In this document: piece by piece, positions 16,276 to 25,146 of the stretch | Numbering within the stretch: position 1 is the first letter of the stretch | Layout: each line of letters begins with the position of its first letter | From: Streptomyces antnestii | Lineage (GTDB): Bacteria > Actinomycetota > Actinomycetes > Streptomycetales > Streptomycetaceae | Assembly (NCBI RefSeq): GCF_004005495.1 | Contig: NZ_RZYA01000009.1 | Span: forward strand, 186,001-250,000 | Length of the DNA: 64,000 nucleotides | Direction of reading: 5' to 3' | Position numbers and translations under genes: made by a program | Notes under the pieces: generated by a model | The model's input: only the letters and a program-made list of their open reading frames with translations | What the model was told of the DNA's origin: nothing | Database searches by the model: none

Positions 16276-18399
16276 TCAGTCCCCGGCCGGCGTCCCCGTC
16301 ACCTTGAGGTTCCGGATGCGGCCGTTGTTGTCGAACGAGCCGAAGCCGACGCGGCCCGAGGAGAACACCGGGTCCGTGCCCGTGATGAGCGGCGTCTTGC
16401 TGCCGTCCATGTAGACGGCCGTCTCGCCGGTGTCCGCGCAGTGCGTGAGGCGGACCTGGTGCCAGGCGGTGTCCTTGATGGCCGGGGGCGCGCCGAACGT
16501 GCCGTTCCACTGGTGGTCGAAGCGGAGCCGGTCCGCGTCGTTGACCGTGAAAAGCCCGTTGTGCGGATAGATGGAGTTGTCGCTGGACAGGTGCGCGTAC
16601 TGGAACCGCGTGTCGGAGTTGTAGTCCCAGACGACGATGACGTCCCGGTTGGTGATGTCGACCGGGGTGTCGATGCGCACCTCGGCCTCGACCGTGACGT
16701 CCGAGTAGCGCGGGCCCGCGGTCAGGACGGCGTACTCGAAGGGGCGGCGCGGGCCGGGGCGCGAGACGCCCGGCTCGGTGAGGACCGTCTCGCGTTCGGT
16801 GTATGCCCACTTGGTGGGGGTGACCGGGGCCCAGTTGTCCGCGCCGGTGGTGTGTGTGGTGGGGGTGTTGCCCACCTCGCAGTCGGCGAAGGTGCGGGTG
16901 CCGGTGACCTTCCAGACCTTGCCGTTCGCCTTGGAGACGATGTACAGGTCACCGGCGCGGTCGGTGCCGAAGCGCAGGTCGACGCGCTGGTCACCGGCGA
17001 GGTCGCGCATGGTGACCTTCTTGCCGGTGGAACCGTCGTACAGCATCAGGGACTTGAGCGGGGCGAGGCCCGCGCCACGGCGCATGTCCTGGGTGTCGGC
17101 GGCGAGGATCCGCCCGTCGACGAGGTCCCCGAAGATGTACGTGCCGCGCAGTTCGGGCGCGTCCTTGCCGCGGTAGACGAAGCCTCCGGCGATCGCGCGG
17201 CCCACGTCGGAGCGGCAGTCCCAGTTGGCGCCGGGATCGTGGTCGTAGGCGGCGACGGGGTAGGTGTAGCCGTATCGGTCGTCGTCGGCGGGCAGCGGCT
17301 TGATGCGGGCGCAGGGGTCGGTGGTCTTCTTGTCGAAGAGGAACGGGCCCTCGCGTTCGCTCCAGCCGAAGTTGTCGCCGGCCTTCACCTCGTAGACCGA
17401 CTCGATCGCGTGCTCACCGATGTGGCCGAGGTACATGCGGTGGCTGCCGCCGGTGTCCCAGCTGAAGCGGTGCGGGTCGCGCATGCCGACGGCGTAGATC
17501 TCGCCGAGGGCGCCAGGCTCGGACACGAACGGGTTGTCGGCCGGGATGCCGTACTTGCCGTTGGCGCTGTCGCGGCCCGCCGGGTCGATGCGCAGGAGCT
17601 TGCCGTGCGGGAGCGCCATGTTCTGCGGTTCACCGTTTCCGACGCCCTGGCCTCCGTCGCCGACGGCGAGGTAGAGGAGGCCGTAGTCCTTGTCGTGCGG
17701 TTTGGCCGTCGGGTTGAAGTCGATCTGCTGGATGCCGTGCACCTGGCCGCTGAAGCCGATGCGCAGGACCTCGCGGTGGGTGCCGTGGAAGACGGCGGCC
17801 TTCGGGTCGTCGGCCGTCCACTCGGTGATCACGCCGTGATAAGTGGTGGTGCCGGCCTGCTTGAAGTCGGGGGCCTGGGGGACCTGCGAGGCGAGTTCGG
17901 TATGGATGGTGTAGAAACGGCCGTTGCTCGCGAACTCCGGGTGGAACGCGGCGTATCCGAAGCCCTGGCCGAGGCCGCGGCCCGAGAAGAAGTGCGGGAA
18001 GGCGGCCTTGACGTCGAGGTAGGGGTGCGGGGTGCCGCCGGTGGACCTGTCGGCGGTGCCCGGGTCGGTGAGATAGAGCGTGCCGTTGAGATCGGGCGTC
18101 GCCATCCGGCCCGATCCGTCGGGGAGTTCGTTGATGGTGTTGATCCTGGCGTGGCGCATCAGGCGCGGGTCCGTCGGCGCGGGGACGGGCTCCGACTTCG
18201 GGAACTGGGCGTACTCCGTGAGCACGAGCCCCGTCCTGGACTGGGCCGGCTTGTCGGGGATCGGGTCGGTGAGGCCCGCCGTCGCGGCGGCGGGCGCGGG
18301 CTCGTCGGCGTGCGAGGGCGCGGCGAGGGCGCCCATCGCCAGGGTGGCGGTGACGGCGAGGGCCGCCCAGAGTCTCGGATTCCTGCGTCGTGCTGCCAT
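16276..18399 (-). CDS. Secreted glucose/sorbosone dehydrogenase-like protein with C-terminal LamG-like domain
   Basis: A 707-residue exported protein. A Sec signal (ALAVTATLAMGALAAPSHA, residues about 12-30) precedes a six-bladed propeller of the PQQ-dependent glucose/sorbosone dehydrogenase type (about 55-510). The propeller is recognisable by LLYLAVGDGGQG, HGKLLRIDPAGR, EIYAVGMRDPHRFSWD and GGFVYRGKDAPELRGTYIFGD. Residues about 535-705 form a concanavalin-like sandwich (DUF1080/3-keto-disaccharide hydrolase type: DVIVVWDYNSDTRFQYAHLS, WHQVRLTHCADTGETAVYMDG). It probably oxidises or binds a carbohydrate outside the cell. It lies 68 bases downstream of the LamG gene and is likely co-transcribed from the promoter near 19.5 kb. 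Confidence 0.85.
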   Translation of the reverse strand: MAARRRNPRLWAALAVTATLAMGALAAPSHADEPAPAAATAGLTDPIPDKPAQSRTGLVLTEYAQFPKSEPVPAPTDPRLMRHARINTINELPDGSGRMATPDLNGTLYLTDPGTADRSTGGTPHPYLDVKAAFPHFFSGRGLGQGFGYAAFHPEFASNGRFYTIHTELASQVPQAPDFKQAGTTTYHGVITEWTADDPKAAVFHGTHREVLRIGFSGQVHGIQQIDFNPTAKPHDKDYGLLYLAVGDGGQGVGNGEPQNMALPHGKLLRIDPAGRDSANGKYGIPADNPFVSEPGALGEIYAVGMRDPHRFSWDTGGSHRMYLGHIGEHAIESVYEVKAGDNFGWSEREGPFLFDKKTTDPCARIKPLPADDDRYGYTYPVAAYDHDPGANWDCRSDVGRAIAGGFVYRGKDAPELRGTYIFGDLVDGRILAADTQDMRRGAGLAPLKSLMLYDGSTGKKVTMRDLAGDQRVDLRFGTDRAGDLYIVSKANGKVWKVTGTRTFADCEVGNTPTTHTTGADNWAPVTPTKWAYTERETVLTEPGVSRPGPRRPFEYAVLTAGPRYSDVTVEAEVRIDTPVDITNRDVIVVWDYNSDTRFQYAHLSSDNSIYPHNGLFTVNDADRLRFDHQWNGTFGAPPAIKDTAWHQVRLTHCADTGETAVYMDGSKTPLITGTDPVFSSGRVGFGSFDNNGRIRNLKVTGTPAGD

Positions 18400-18467
18400 G
18401 CGGGTCCCTTCGGAGGGCAGGAACGGCTACGGGAAGTGGTGAGGGAGGGGAAGGTCAGGAAAGGGCG

Positions 18468-19481
18468 TCAGTCGCCCTCGGTCATGCGCTGGTACTCGGC
18501 CGCCACTTGACCTGCGGGCACGGCACGGTCGAGGAAGAGCAGGTCGTCCATGCGGCAGTCGCACGCGTTGTTCTCCCGCGTGTTCTGCGGGAAGCTGCCG
18601 CCGATCTTGATGCCTCGGGGGGCGGTCGGCGAGGCGCGGTGCGGCGCGGGGGTGGTGGCGAGTTCCCAGGGGTCGCCGGGGGTGACGTAGGAGCCGTCGA
18701 GGGGCTTGCCGTCGCGGTACAGGGCCATCGTGCCGTCGCGGAAGTCGAAGGTGGCGGCCAGGTGGACCCACTCGCCGCGCGGAAGGAGTTTCTGCCAGTC
18801 GGCGGAGGCGGCGAAGGTCTGCGAGGCTCCGCCGTCGAGGCGGCGGCCGAGCGCGACGAGCTTCAACTCGCCGTTGACCTGGATGAGTTCGAGCAGCGCG
18901 CGTACGGCGTGCCCGTCGCTGGTGCCGGACAGGACCCCGGCGAGCCCGATCGCTCCGTAGCGGTCGGTGGGGTTGGCGGTGTTGGAGTTGAGGGCCGGGT
19001 TGTCGCCCGTCATCTTGAACCAGCCCATGACGGTGGCGGCTCTCGCGCTGCTGAAGGCGCCGAGGGAGTCGACTCCGCCGGCGTCCCAGGTCCCCGCCTT
19101 CCAGTCGTCGTTGCCCGCCGTGGCGGGGTTCTGCTGACGCACCTGGAGCGCGGGTGAGCTGCCCGGATACGCCTCGTCGGCCACGCGCATGGCGGCGCCG
19201 CCGTTGATGAGGGTGAGCGGGGTCCCGGACCGCCCGATGTCCCGTTCGGTGGCCGGATCGGCGGGGTCGGGGTGCCCGAAGTCGTACGCGGCGACGGCGC
19301 CGGCCCGCAACGGGCTCCGCGTCGGCGTGACGTCGGACCCGCTCGCCTGCGCCGGGAGCGCGGCGGCGGCCAGGACGGCGACCGAGGCGAGGGCCAGGGC
19401 GGGGAGGCGGGTGCGGCGGGTGCGCGGGGTGCGCCCGGTGAACAGGGGATGGCTGGTACGTCTCGTGCGGGGCGGTCTCAT
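18468..19481 (-). CDS. Secreted LamG/concanavalin-like domain protein
   Basis: A 337-residue exported protein. The start at ATG 19481 has GGAGG four bases upstream. It begins with an Arg-rich n-region, then ALALASVAVLAAAALPAQASG (about residues 32-52), a Sec signal. The rest is one LamG-like fold: AATVMGWFKMTG, EWVHLAATFDFRDGTMALYRDGKPLDGSYV and MDDLLFLDRAVPAGQVAAEYQRM. LamG modules usually bind glycans or proteins; no catalytic motif is visible. It is the first gene of a two-gene unit with the sugar dehydrogenase. A LacI-type palindrome lies 53 bases upstream of its start, suggesting sugar-dependent control. Confidence 0.82.
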   Translation of the reverse strand: MRPPRTRRTSHPLFTGRTPRTRRTRLPALALASVAVLAAAALPAQASGSDVTPTRSPLRAGAVAAYDFGHPDPADPATERDIGRSGTPLTLINGGAAMRVADEAYPGSSPALQVRQQNPATAGNDDWKAGTWDAGGVDSLGAFSSARAATVMGWFKMTGDNPALNSNTANPTDRYGAIGLAGVLSGTSDGHAVRALLELIQVNGELKLVALGRRLDGGASQTFAASADWQKLLPRGEWVHLAATFDFRDGTMALYRDGKPLDGSYVTPGDPWELATTPAPHRASPTAPRGIKIGGSFPQNTRENNACDCRMDDLLFLDRAVPAGQVAAEYQRMTEGD

Positions 19482-19533
19482 GCGGCCTCCGGCGGCAACG
19501 AAGGGGCTGCCGCCCGGGATCCCCCGACCGACA

Positions 19534-19545
19534 GAAAGCGCTTTC
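19534..19545. promoter_or_regulatory. LacI-family operator
   Basis: Perfect 12-bp palindrome GAAAGCGCTTTC with the central CG of LacI/GalR sites, upstream of the LamG-sugar dehydrogenase unit. The core AAGCGCTT is the same as in the two boxes at 58.67-58.70 kb. No LacI gene is next to it. Confidence 0.65.
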
Positions 19546-19720
19546 GTCACGTGCGGGGACCATGTAACTCCCTTACCGGCAACGCTGACAATGGGCGTGA
19601 ACGCGCCACTTTCCTCGGCCGCACGGCGCCGAACTGAGGCAATCCGAATAATTGTTCGAGAAAATGCCGAGCCGGAGCGCGCATCATCGAACGTAGGGGG
19701 ACCGGCCAAGAGGAGTGGCG

Positions 19721-20818
19721 ATGAGGCTGTCGTTCCTGGAGCCCCTGTACGCGGAGCCCGGCCCGTTCGCCTCCGTGTACCTGGACACCTCGCGTGACAT
19801 CGAGCATCCGGAACGGGCGATCGCGCTGCGCTGGCGGCGGCTGCGCGACAACCTGACCCGTCAGGGCGCGGACCGGTCGCTGCTCGAGGCACTGGAGGAG
19901 GTGGTCGGCGCCGACACGGAGGTACCGGGGGCCCACGGGCAGGCCGTCTTCGCCGCGCACGGAGCGCTCGTGCTGGACGGGGAGCTGCCCAGGCCGCCCG
20001 CACACGACTCCGCGCGCTACGGCACGCTGCCGGATGCGATGCCCCTGGTCACCCAGCACGCCCCGGAGATCCCCTACCTGGCCGTGACCGTGCACTACGG
20101 CGGGCTGCCGACCGCCGAGACCCACGGCTGGGTGACGCTGGACGCGGAGACCGGGACCTGGCCGGCATCCAATGTCACCCCCGGTGAGCGGCTGCACCGC
20201 AGGATCGCGGTGGCGGCCTGGCACCACACCGCGGTCCGCCTCGGCCACCGGCTGCACGAGTGGGCGCGGCGCGCCCATGCCGACGCCGTCGTCATCGGCG
20301 GGAACGAATGGGCGACCAACGTGCTGGTCCGCCGTCTCCCGCACACCCTCCGGGACAGGGTCGTACGCGTCGGGGGTCCCACGCCGACACACACCCGGCG
20401 CGCCCTTCTGGAGCCACAGCTGAACAGTGTCCTCGGCGGCCGCATGGCCGCGCACGACCGGGAGCTCGTGGACATCTTCATCGGCCGGCGGGCACTGCAC
20501 CTGGCCGCGACGGAGGGACTGTCCCCCACCGTCGCCGCCCTTCAGCGCGGTCAGGTCGCGGCGCTGCTCCTCAACCGCCCGCCCGCGCCCTCCCTGCGGC
20601 TCTGGGCGGGCCCGCAGCCCACCCAGCTCGCCCTGACCGAGGCGGAGCTGACCTGCTTCGGCGTGCGGGCACCCCACGAGGAGCGCGCCGAAGAGGCCCT
20701 GATGCGGACCCTCGTCGGCACCGGCGCCGAACTGGTCGTCGTACCGGAGAGCGAGCTGACGCTGCGGGAGGGCGTGGGCGCACTACTGCGGTACACCGAC
20801 CCGGGGACGCCGTCCTGA
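19721..20818 (+). CDS. Rv2629/Balon-like aeRF1-family protein (ribosome hibernation factor family)
   Basis: A 365-residue protein of the bacterial release-factor-1-like (baeRF) family containing M. tuberculosis Rv2629. Members of this family, named Balon, bind the ribosomal A site in dormant cells. Support comes from the opening LEPLYAEPGPFASVYLDTSRDIEHPERAIALRWRRLRDNL (residues 5-44), the middle VTVHYGGLPTAETHGW and the ending VVVPESELTLREGVGALLRY. Length matches Rv2629 (374 aa). The start at ATG 19721 has AGAGGAG five bases upstream; an in-frame GTG at 19715 overlaps that site and is less likely. Its stop codon lies at the first unit of a tandem repeat array. A Rip3-like protease nearby recalls the mycobacterial dormancy locus. 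Confidence 0.8.
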   Translation: MRLSFLEPLYAEPGPFASVYLDTSRDIEHPERAIALRWRRLRDNLTRQGADRSLLEALEEVVGADTEVPGAHGQAVFAAHGALVLDGELPRPPAHDSARYGTLPDAMPLVTQHAPEIPYLAVTVHYGGLPTAETHGWVTLDAETGTWPASNVTPGERLHRRIAVAAWHHTAVRLGHRLHEWARRAHADAVVIGGNEWATNVLVRRLPHTLRDRVVRVGGPTPTHTRRALLEPQLNSVLGGRMAAHDRELVDIFIGRRALHLAATEGLSPTVAALQRGQVAALLLNRPPAPSLRLWAGPQPTQLALTEAELTCFGVRAPHEERAEEALMRTLVGTGAELVVVPESELTLREGVGALLRYTDPGTPS

Positions 20819-21410
20819 CCCGCACGCGCGCGTGCCGCCACCCACCGACCGGCCTCGCCCCGTGAGGGCAACCGCGAAGGGACCGGACGCAGGGCCGGAC
20901 TGTCTCCGTGCGCACCGGAGCCCAGGAACGCCGTCCTGACCCGCACGCGCGCGTGCCGCCACCCACCGACCGGCCTCGCCCCGTGAGGACAGCCGCGGAG
21001 GGACCGGACGCAGGGCCGGGCTGTCTCCGTGCGCACCGGAGCCCAGGAACGCCGTCCTGACCCGCACGCGCGCGTGCCGCCACCCACCGGACGGCCTCGC
21101 CCCGTGAGGGCAGCCGCGAAGGGACCGGACGCAGGGCCGGGCTGTCTCCGTGCGCACCGGAGCCCAGGAACGCCGCCCTGACCCGCACGCGCGCGTGCCG
21201 CCACCCACCGACCGGCCTCGCCCCGTGAGGACAGCCGCGAAGGGACCGGACGCGGGGCGGGCTGTCTCCGTGCGCACCGGAGCCCAGGAACGCCGCCCTG
21301 ACCCGCACGCGCGTGCCGCCACCCACCGACCGGCCTCGCCCCGTGAGGACAGCCGCGAAGGGACCGGACGCGGAGGCGGGCTGTCTCCGTGTGTACCCGA
21401 GCCCGTACAG
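20816..21410. repeat. Five tandem 121-bp repeats between hibernation-factor and P450 genes
   Basis: Near-identical units begin at 20816, 20937, 21058, 21179 and 21299 (periods 121, 121, 121 and 120). The last diverges after about 21390. Each unit starts with a copy of the gene's last bases (ACGCCGTCC/GCCC then TGACCC) and contains the palindrome GCACGCGCGCGTGC. In unit 5 the palindrome is shortened symmetrically to GCACGCGCGTGC. Each unit also has a CTCCG...CGGAG hairpin, altered in unit 5. The period is not a multiple of three, so the array is not coding. The region up to the P450 start at 21469 contains no other gene. Confidence 0.95.
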
Positions 21411-21468
21411 TCCGTGCTGCCTGCGCTCCCTCGCGGGACGGATCCGGCAGACGGACGGGAGGAGACCC

Positions 21469-22818
21469 GTGGACCCCGACGCCATCGACGAACCGCTCGC
21501 CCCACAGCTGTCCGGAACGGGCCGACCGGTCCCCGAACTGGACTCCGCGTACGTGGACCGGTGGCGCACCGAGGGAGGCGAACTGGTCAGCCTGCTGACC
21601 CGGGCGCGAGAGCGGCTCGGCGGTGTCGCCGCGGTGCGCCTCGGCCCGCGCCCCACCGTCCTGGTCACCGACCCCGGGGCCGTCCAGCAGGTGCTCGCCC
21701 TGCGCCCGGACCGGTACGTCAAACGCTCCCACCGTGCCCGGCTGCTGATCGGCGACGGCGTCCTCGCCGCCACCGGCGAGGCATGGAAGCGCCAACGGCG
21801 CCTGTTGCAGTCCCAGTTCACCGGGACCGGTATGCGCCGCTACGAGCAGCGGATCACCGAGGCGGCCCGGACGACCGCCGAGCGCTGGGCCGGCTACGCA
21901 CGTACGGGGCGGACCTTCGATGTCGGTGAGGAGATGCGCCGCTTCGCCCTGGACACCATCTGGCGCTCGCTCACCGGACACCCCCTCGACGCCGCCACCG
22001 CACACGAACTGACCGCCGTCGAGGCCGTGGTGGCCGCGCTGCCGACCTTGCCGGCCGACGCGTCCGACGCCCGGAACGCCGTCGCCGCCGACCTGGCCAG
22101 GATCGACGCGGTCGCCCGGCAGGCCGTGACGGCCGCCCGCAGCGGAGCCGTCGGCCCTGACGGGCCGGGGCTGCTGCAGGTTCTGGTAGACGCCTCCGCC
22201 GAGCACCCCGAGTACACCGACCGGCTGCTGCGCGACGAGCTGGTCACCCTGCTGGTCGCCGGCCACGAGACCACTGCCACCACCCTGACCTGGCTGTACC
22301 TGCTCCTCCACCGGCACCCCGCAGCCCGTGAGGAAGCGCTCGGCGCCGGCAGCGAAGGCTCGCCGCAGCGGCGGGCCGCCATCCAGGCACTGATCAGCGA
22401 GACGCTGCGGCTCTACCCGTCCGCCTGGATCCTTCCCCGGCACGCCACACAGGACGACGTCCTGGCCGGCTACGCCGTGGAAGCGGGGACGGACGTGCTG
22501 GTCTGCCCGTACTTGACACACCGCACACCCGAACTGTGGCCGAATCCCGAGCACTTCGACCCACGGCGTTTCACCGACCCGGACGGCCGCCGCACCCGTC
22601 CGGGTGCCTACCTGCCCTTCGGCATCGGCCCCCGTGCCTGCCTCGGCCTGCAGTTCGCCCTCCGCGAGTCGACCGTCCTGCTCGAACACCTGCTGCCCGC
22701 CCACGTCCCGGCCTTCCGCTCCACCCCCGCCGAAACCGCCTTCGGCCTCACCGTCCGCCCCGACGGCCCGACCCCCGCCACCCTCGCCCCCGGAGACCTA
22801 AGAAGCTCTGTTCGCTGA
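21469..22818 (+). CDS. Cytochrome P450
   Basis: A 449-residue haem-thiolate monooxygenase needing external ferredoxin and reductase. The I-helix oxygen motif AGHETTATTL begins near residue 264. The K-helix ExxR is in ISETLRLYP, the meander has NPEHFDPRRF, and the haem loop FGIGPRACLG places the ligand at Cys391. Start GTG 21469 is preceded by GGGAGGAG; the open frame extends upstream into the tandem repeats, which is an artefact. No membrane anchor is present. Substrate unknown. It sits between two dormancy-type genes on the same strand, but the promoter arrangement is unclear because of the repeat array. Confidence 0.93.
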   Translation: MDPDAIDEPLAPQLSGTGRPVPELDSAYVDRWRTEGGELVSLLTRARERLGGVAAVRLGPRPTVLVTDPGAVQQVLALRPDRYVKRSHRARLLIGDGVLAATGEAWKRQRRLLQSQFTGTGMRRYEQRITEAARTTAERWAGYARTGRTFDVGEEMRRFALDTIWRSLTGHPLDAATAHELTAVEAVVAALPTLPADASDARNAVAADLARIDAVARQAVTAARSGAVGPDGPGLLQVLVDASAEHPEYTDRLLRDELVTLLVAGHETTATTLTWLYLLLHRHPAAREEALGAGSEGSPQRRAAIQALISETLRLYPSAWILPRHATQDDVLAGYAVEAGTDVLVCPYLTHRTPELWPNPEHFDPRRFTDPDGRRTRPGAYLPFGIGPRACLGLQFALRESTVLLEHLLPAHVPAFRSTPAETAFGLTVRPDGPTPATLAPGDLRSSVR

Positions 22819-22952
22819 TCCGGGGCACCGGCCGACCGCCGGGGATTCCGAGAGCGACAATGGTGAGTGAGTGCCGTGCCGGTCGGTTCACTGCGCGCAG
22901 GTCGCGGGGTCCTGCTCGGATGGACCGGCTGCCGAGCCGGCAGGAGACGACG

Positions 22953-24095
22953 ATGAACAGCTCCGTCCGTGTCGGACGTGTTGTCGGGGTACCGCTGCGG
23001 ATGCACTGGAGCGTTCCGCTGCTGGCGGTGCTGCTCGCCTACGGTCTCGGCCGCCAGGCCCTCCCCGCACTGGCTCCAGGACGCTCGGTTGCCGTGTACG
23101 CCGTCGCCAGTGTCATCGGGGCCGTGCTGCTCATGGGCAGCCTGCTGCTCCACGAGACGGCACACGCCGCGACGGCCCGCCGGAAGAAGATCCCGGTACA
23201 GGACGTCACCCTGTGGGCCCTGGGCGGGGTGACCAGGATGGGGCGCCCCCGAACCGCCACGGCGGCCTTGGCGGTGGCGGTCAGCGGGCCACTCACCAGC
23301 GTGGCCGTCGGTGGCCTGGCGTTCGGAGCCGGAATCGGGCTGTACAGGCTGACCGGCTGGACGGTGCCCGCGGCCGTCCTGGTGTGGCTCGGCTGGGCGA
23401 ACCTGTTCCTGGGCGTGTTCAACCTGCTGCCCGCGACGCCGCTCGACGGCGGACGGGTCCTGCAGGCGCTGCTGTGGTGGCGCACCGGAGACCGCCAGCG
23501 TGCGGACCGGGTCTCGGCCCGCAGCGGTCAGGTCGTGGGAGTGCTCCTGGCGGCCGTCGGATGGATCTCCTTCCTGCGCGGGGCGCCGAGCGGGCTGTGG
23601 CTCGTCCTCGTCGGCTGCTTCATCACGGTCGTCGCCGGCGCGGAACGGCAGCGCGCCGTTCTCCACACGGCCGTCCAGGGGGTGCGGGTGGCCGATGCCA
23701 TGTCCAGCCCGGTGACCGCCGGTCCCGACTGGCTGACCGTCCAGCGTTTCATCGACGAGGTGGCGGTGAACTCCCGGCATTCCATCCTGCCGCTGCTCGA
23801 CTTCGAAGGCCGTCCCAGCGGAATCGTGCAGGTGCGCCGGCTGGCCGCGATCCCGGGCGCACACCGGGAAGGGCTGCGCGTACGCGAGGTGGCGACGCCG
23901 TCGGCGCAGTGTGCGGCCGCCGCTCCGAACGATCTTCTGAACGAGGTCCTCGACAGGCTCGGCCCAGGTACCGGCATGCCCATCCTCGTGGTGGACGCGG
24001 GCCGCCTGGCAGGGATCGTCACCGCGACGGACCTGTCCCGGCTGATGCGACGACACGCTCTCGGCGGCCAGGGGCCCGGCCTTGCCGCCGGGTGA
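22953..24095 (+). CDS. Site-2 protease (M50) with two CBS domains, Rip3/Rv2625c-like
   Basis: A 380-residue intramembrane zinc protease. Helices at about residues 15-60 and 90-220 hold the metal motif HETAH (H67, E68, H71) and the second ligand motif FNLLPATPLDGGR (Asp165). Two C-terminal CBS domains follow (about 248-300 beginning VADAMSSPV, and 310-368 ending GIVTATDLSRLM), which typically sense adenine nucleotides. This layout is that of Rv2625c (Rip3), a DosR-regulated hypoxia gene of M. tuberculosis. The start at ATG 22953 follows CAGGAGACGACG. It lies 134 bases after the P450. Confidence 0.9.
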   Translation: MNSSVRVGRVVGVPLRMHWSVPLLAVLLAYGLGRQALPALAPGRSVAVYAVASVIGAVLLMGSLLLHETAHAATARRKKIPVQDVTLWALGGVTRMGRPRTATAALAVAVSGPLTSVAVGGLAFGAGIGLYRLTGWTVPAAVLVWLGWANLFLGVFNLLPATPLDGGRVLQALLWWRTGDRQRADRVSARSGQVVGVLLAAVGWISFLRGAPSGLWLVLVGCFITVVAGAERQRAVLHTAVQGVRVADAMSSPVTAGPDWLTVQRFIDEVAVNSRHSILPLLDFEGRPSGIVQVRRLAAIPGAHREGLRVREVATPSAQCAAAAPNDLLNEVLDRLGPGTGMPILVVDAGRLAGIVTATDLSRLMRRHALGGQGPGLAAG

Positions 24096-24227
24096 CGGTT
24101 CTTCAGGAAGCCGCCGTCGCCGTACCGCAGGACGCGCCGTTGCACCTGGCGCTCATCGACCACGAGTCAACTCACTAGGCACGGTGGGCGACTTGTCCCC
24201 GAGAACCGGTCAAGGGGCCGTAAACGA

Positions 24228-24267
24228 TCAAGGGGCCGTTTCAGATTGCTCTGAAACGGCCCCTTGA
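24228..24267 (-). terminator. Terminator of tRNA-Pro
   Basis: Perfect 17-bp inverted repeat, arms 24228-24244 and 24251-24267, with a 6-nt loop, directly downstream of the minus-strand tRNA. A partial direct copy of the left arm (CAAGGGGCCG) occurs at about 24211. Confidence 0.88.
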
Positions 24268-24285
24268 TCTGCGACTCTTTCGAGT

Positions 24286-24358
<73 letters not shown>

Positions 24359-24439
24359 TTCGCGCCGTTCTCGCGGTGTCCCGCGTGGTGGCGCAGAAAG
24401 AACAATACCCCAAGCTCAGGGGTGGTCCGTAGCCGGTGC

Positions 24440-24462
24440 GGGGGCGGGGGCGGGGGCGGGGG
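24440..24462 (+). other. G-quadruplex motif in the 5' region of the DUF309 gene
   Basis: Four runs of five G separated by single C residues, 18 bases before the ATG at 24480, on the coding strand. This is a textbook intramolecular quadruplex pattern with one-base loops. There is no separate Shine-Dalgarno between it and the start codon. Confidence 0.75.
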
Positions 24463-24479
24463 CGCGCGACAATCGCGGC

Positions 24480-25010
24480 ATGAGTGACGTGAGCAGGGGA
24501 AGTGGCACCGGCCGTGGCTTCGACCGCGACCGCGACGAGGAGGGACGGGCCAGGAGCGCCCGGCCGCGCGACGGCCTCGGCCGGCCGCTGCCCTACGGAG
24601 CGGAAGGCGTCGAGCGGCAGCCTGAGGGGGTGGTGCGGAGCCCCGGGGAGACGATCGTGGAGGCGCAGGCGCTGCTGGACGCGGGCCGCCCGTTCCACGC
24701 GCACGAGGTGTTCGAGGACGCGTGGAAGTCGGGCCCGGACGAGGAGAGCGGCCTGTGGCGGGCGCTGGCCCAGCTGGCGGTGGGCCTCACCCACGCGGCC
24801 CGCGGCAACGCGACGGGCGGCGCCCGCCTGCTGCGCCGGGGCGCGACCGGACTCACGGCATGGCGCGAGGCGTCCGGCCGCCACCGCCCGTACGGGCTCG
24901 CGGCGCAGGAACTGGAGACGTGGGCGGCGACGCTGGCGGCGGAGGTCGAACGATCCGGCAAGCCGGTGGACGCGGCAACCCGGGCACCACGCCTGACGGG
25001 GCCGGCCTAA
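24480..25010 (+). CDS. DUF309 domain protein
   Basis: A 176-residue protein. Residues about 55-150 form the all-helical DUF309 domain with its signature AGRPFHAHEVFEDAWKSGP followed by LWRALAQLAVGLTHAARGNATGGARLLRRG. The first 50 residues are charged and low complexity. Function of the family is unknown; the conserved His and Glu residues suggest a ligand or metal site. It is divergent from tRNA-Pro. The ATG at 24480 is preceded only by a G-rich tract. Confidence 0.82.
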   Translation: MSDVSRGSGTGRGFDRDRDEEGRARSARPRDGLGRPLPYGAEGVERQPEGVVRSPGETIVEAQALLDAGRPFHAHEVFEDAWKSGPDEESGLWRALAQLAVGLTHAARGNATGGARLLRRGATGLTAWREASGRHRPYGLAAQELETWAATLAAEVERSGKPVDAATRAPRLTGPA

Positions 25011-25028
25011 GCGCCCCTCAAGGGGCGC
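25011..25028 (+). terminator. GCGCCCCT-type terminator/extragenic palindrome
   Basis: GCGCCCCT-CA-AGGGGCGC begins directly after the DUF309 stop and is followed by CGGGGAACTGCGCGCCCC. This tail marks a family of repeated intergenic elements in Streptomyces. A related element lies at 33.57-33.68 kb. Confidence 0.75.
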
Positions 25029-25146
25029 GGGGAACTGCGCGCCCCGCCCCCACGACCGGTACCGCCTCACGAACCCCACGCGCCCCGGCCCACCCATCCA
25101 TACCGCCCCGCATGCGCACCCCCGTTCGCGATGTGACGCTGTCCGA

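Noticed and set aside
16228..18510. 760-residue plus-strand frame opposite the sugar dehydrogenase
   Set aside because: Antisense shadow; it starts within a terminator region and has no recognisable protein, whereas the minus strand encodes a complete secreted dehydrogenase.
20551..22704. Long minus-strand frames through the tandem repeats encoding GGTRACGSGRRSWAP-like repeats
   Set aside because: The 121-bp period shifts frame at every unit, so no consistent protein repeat exists; no ribosome site; the P450 occupies the other strand.
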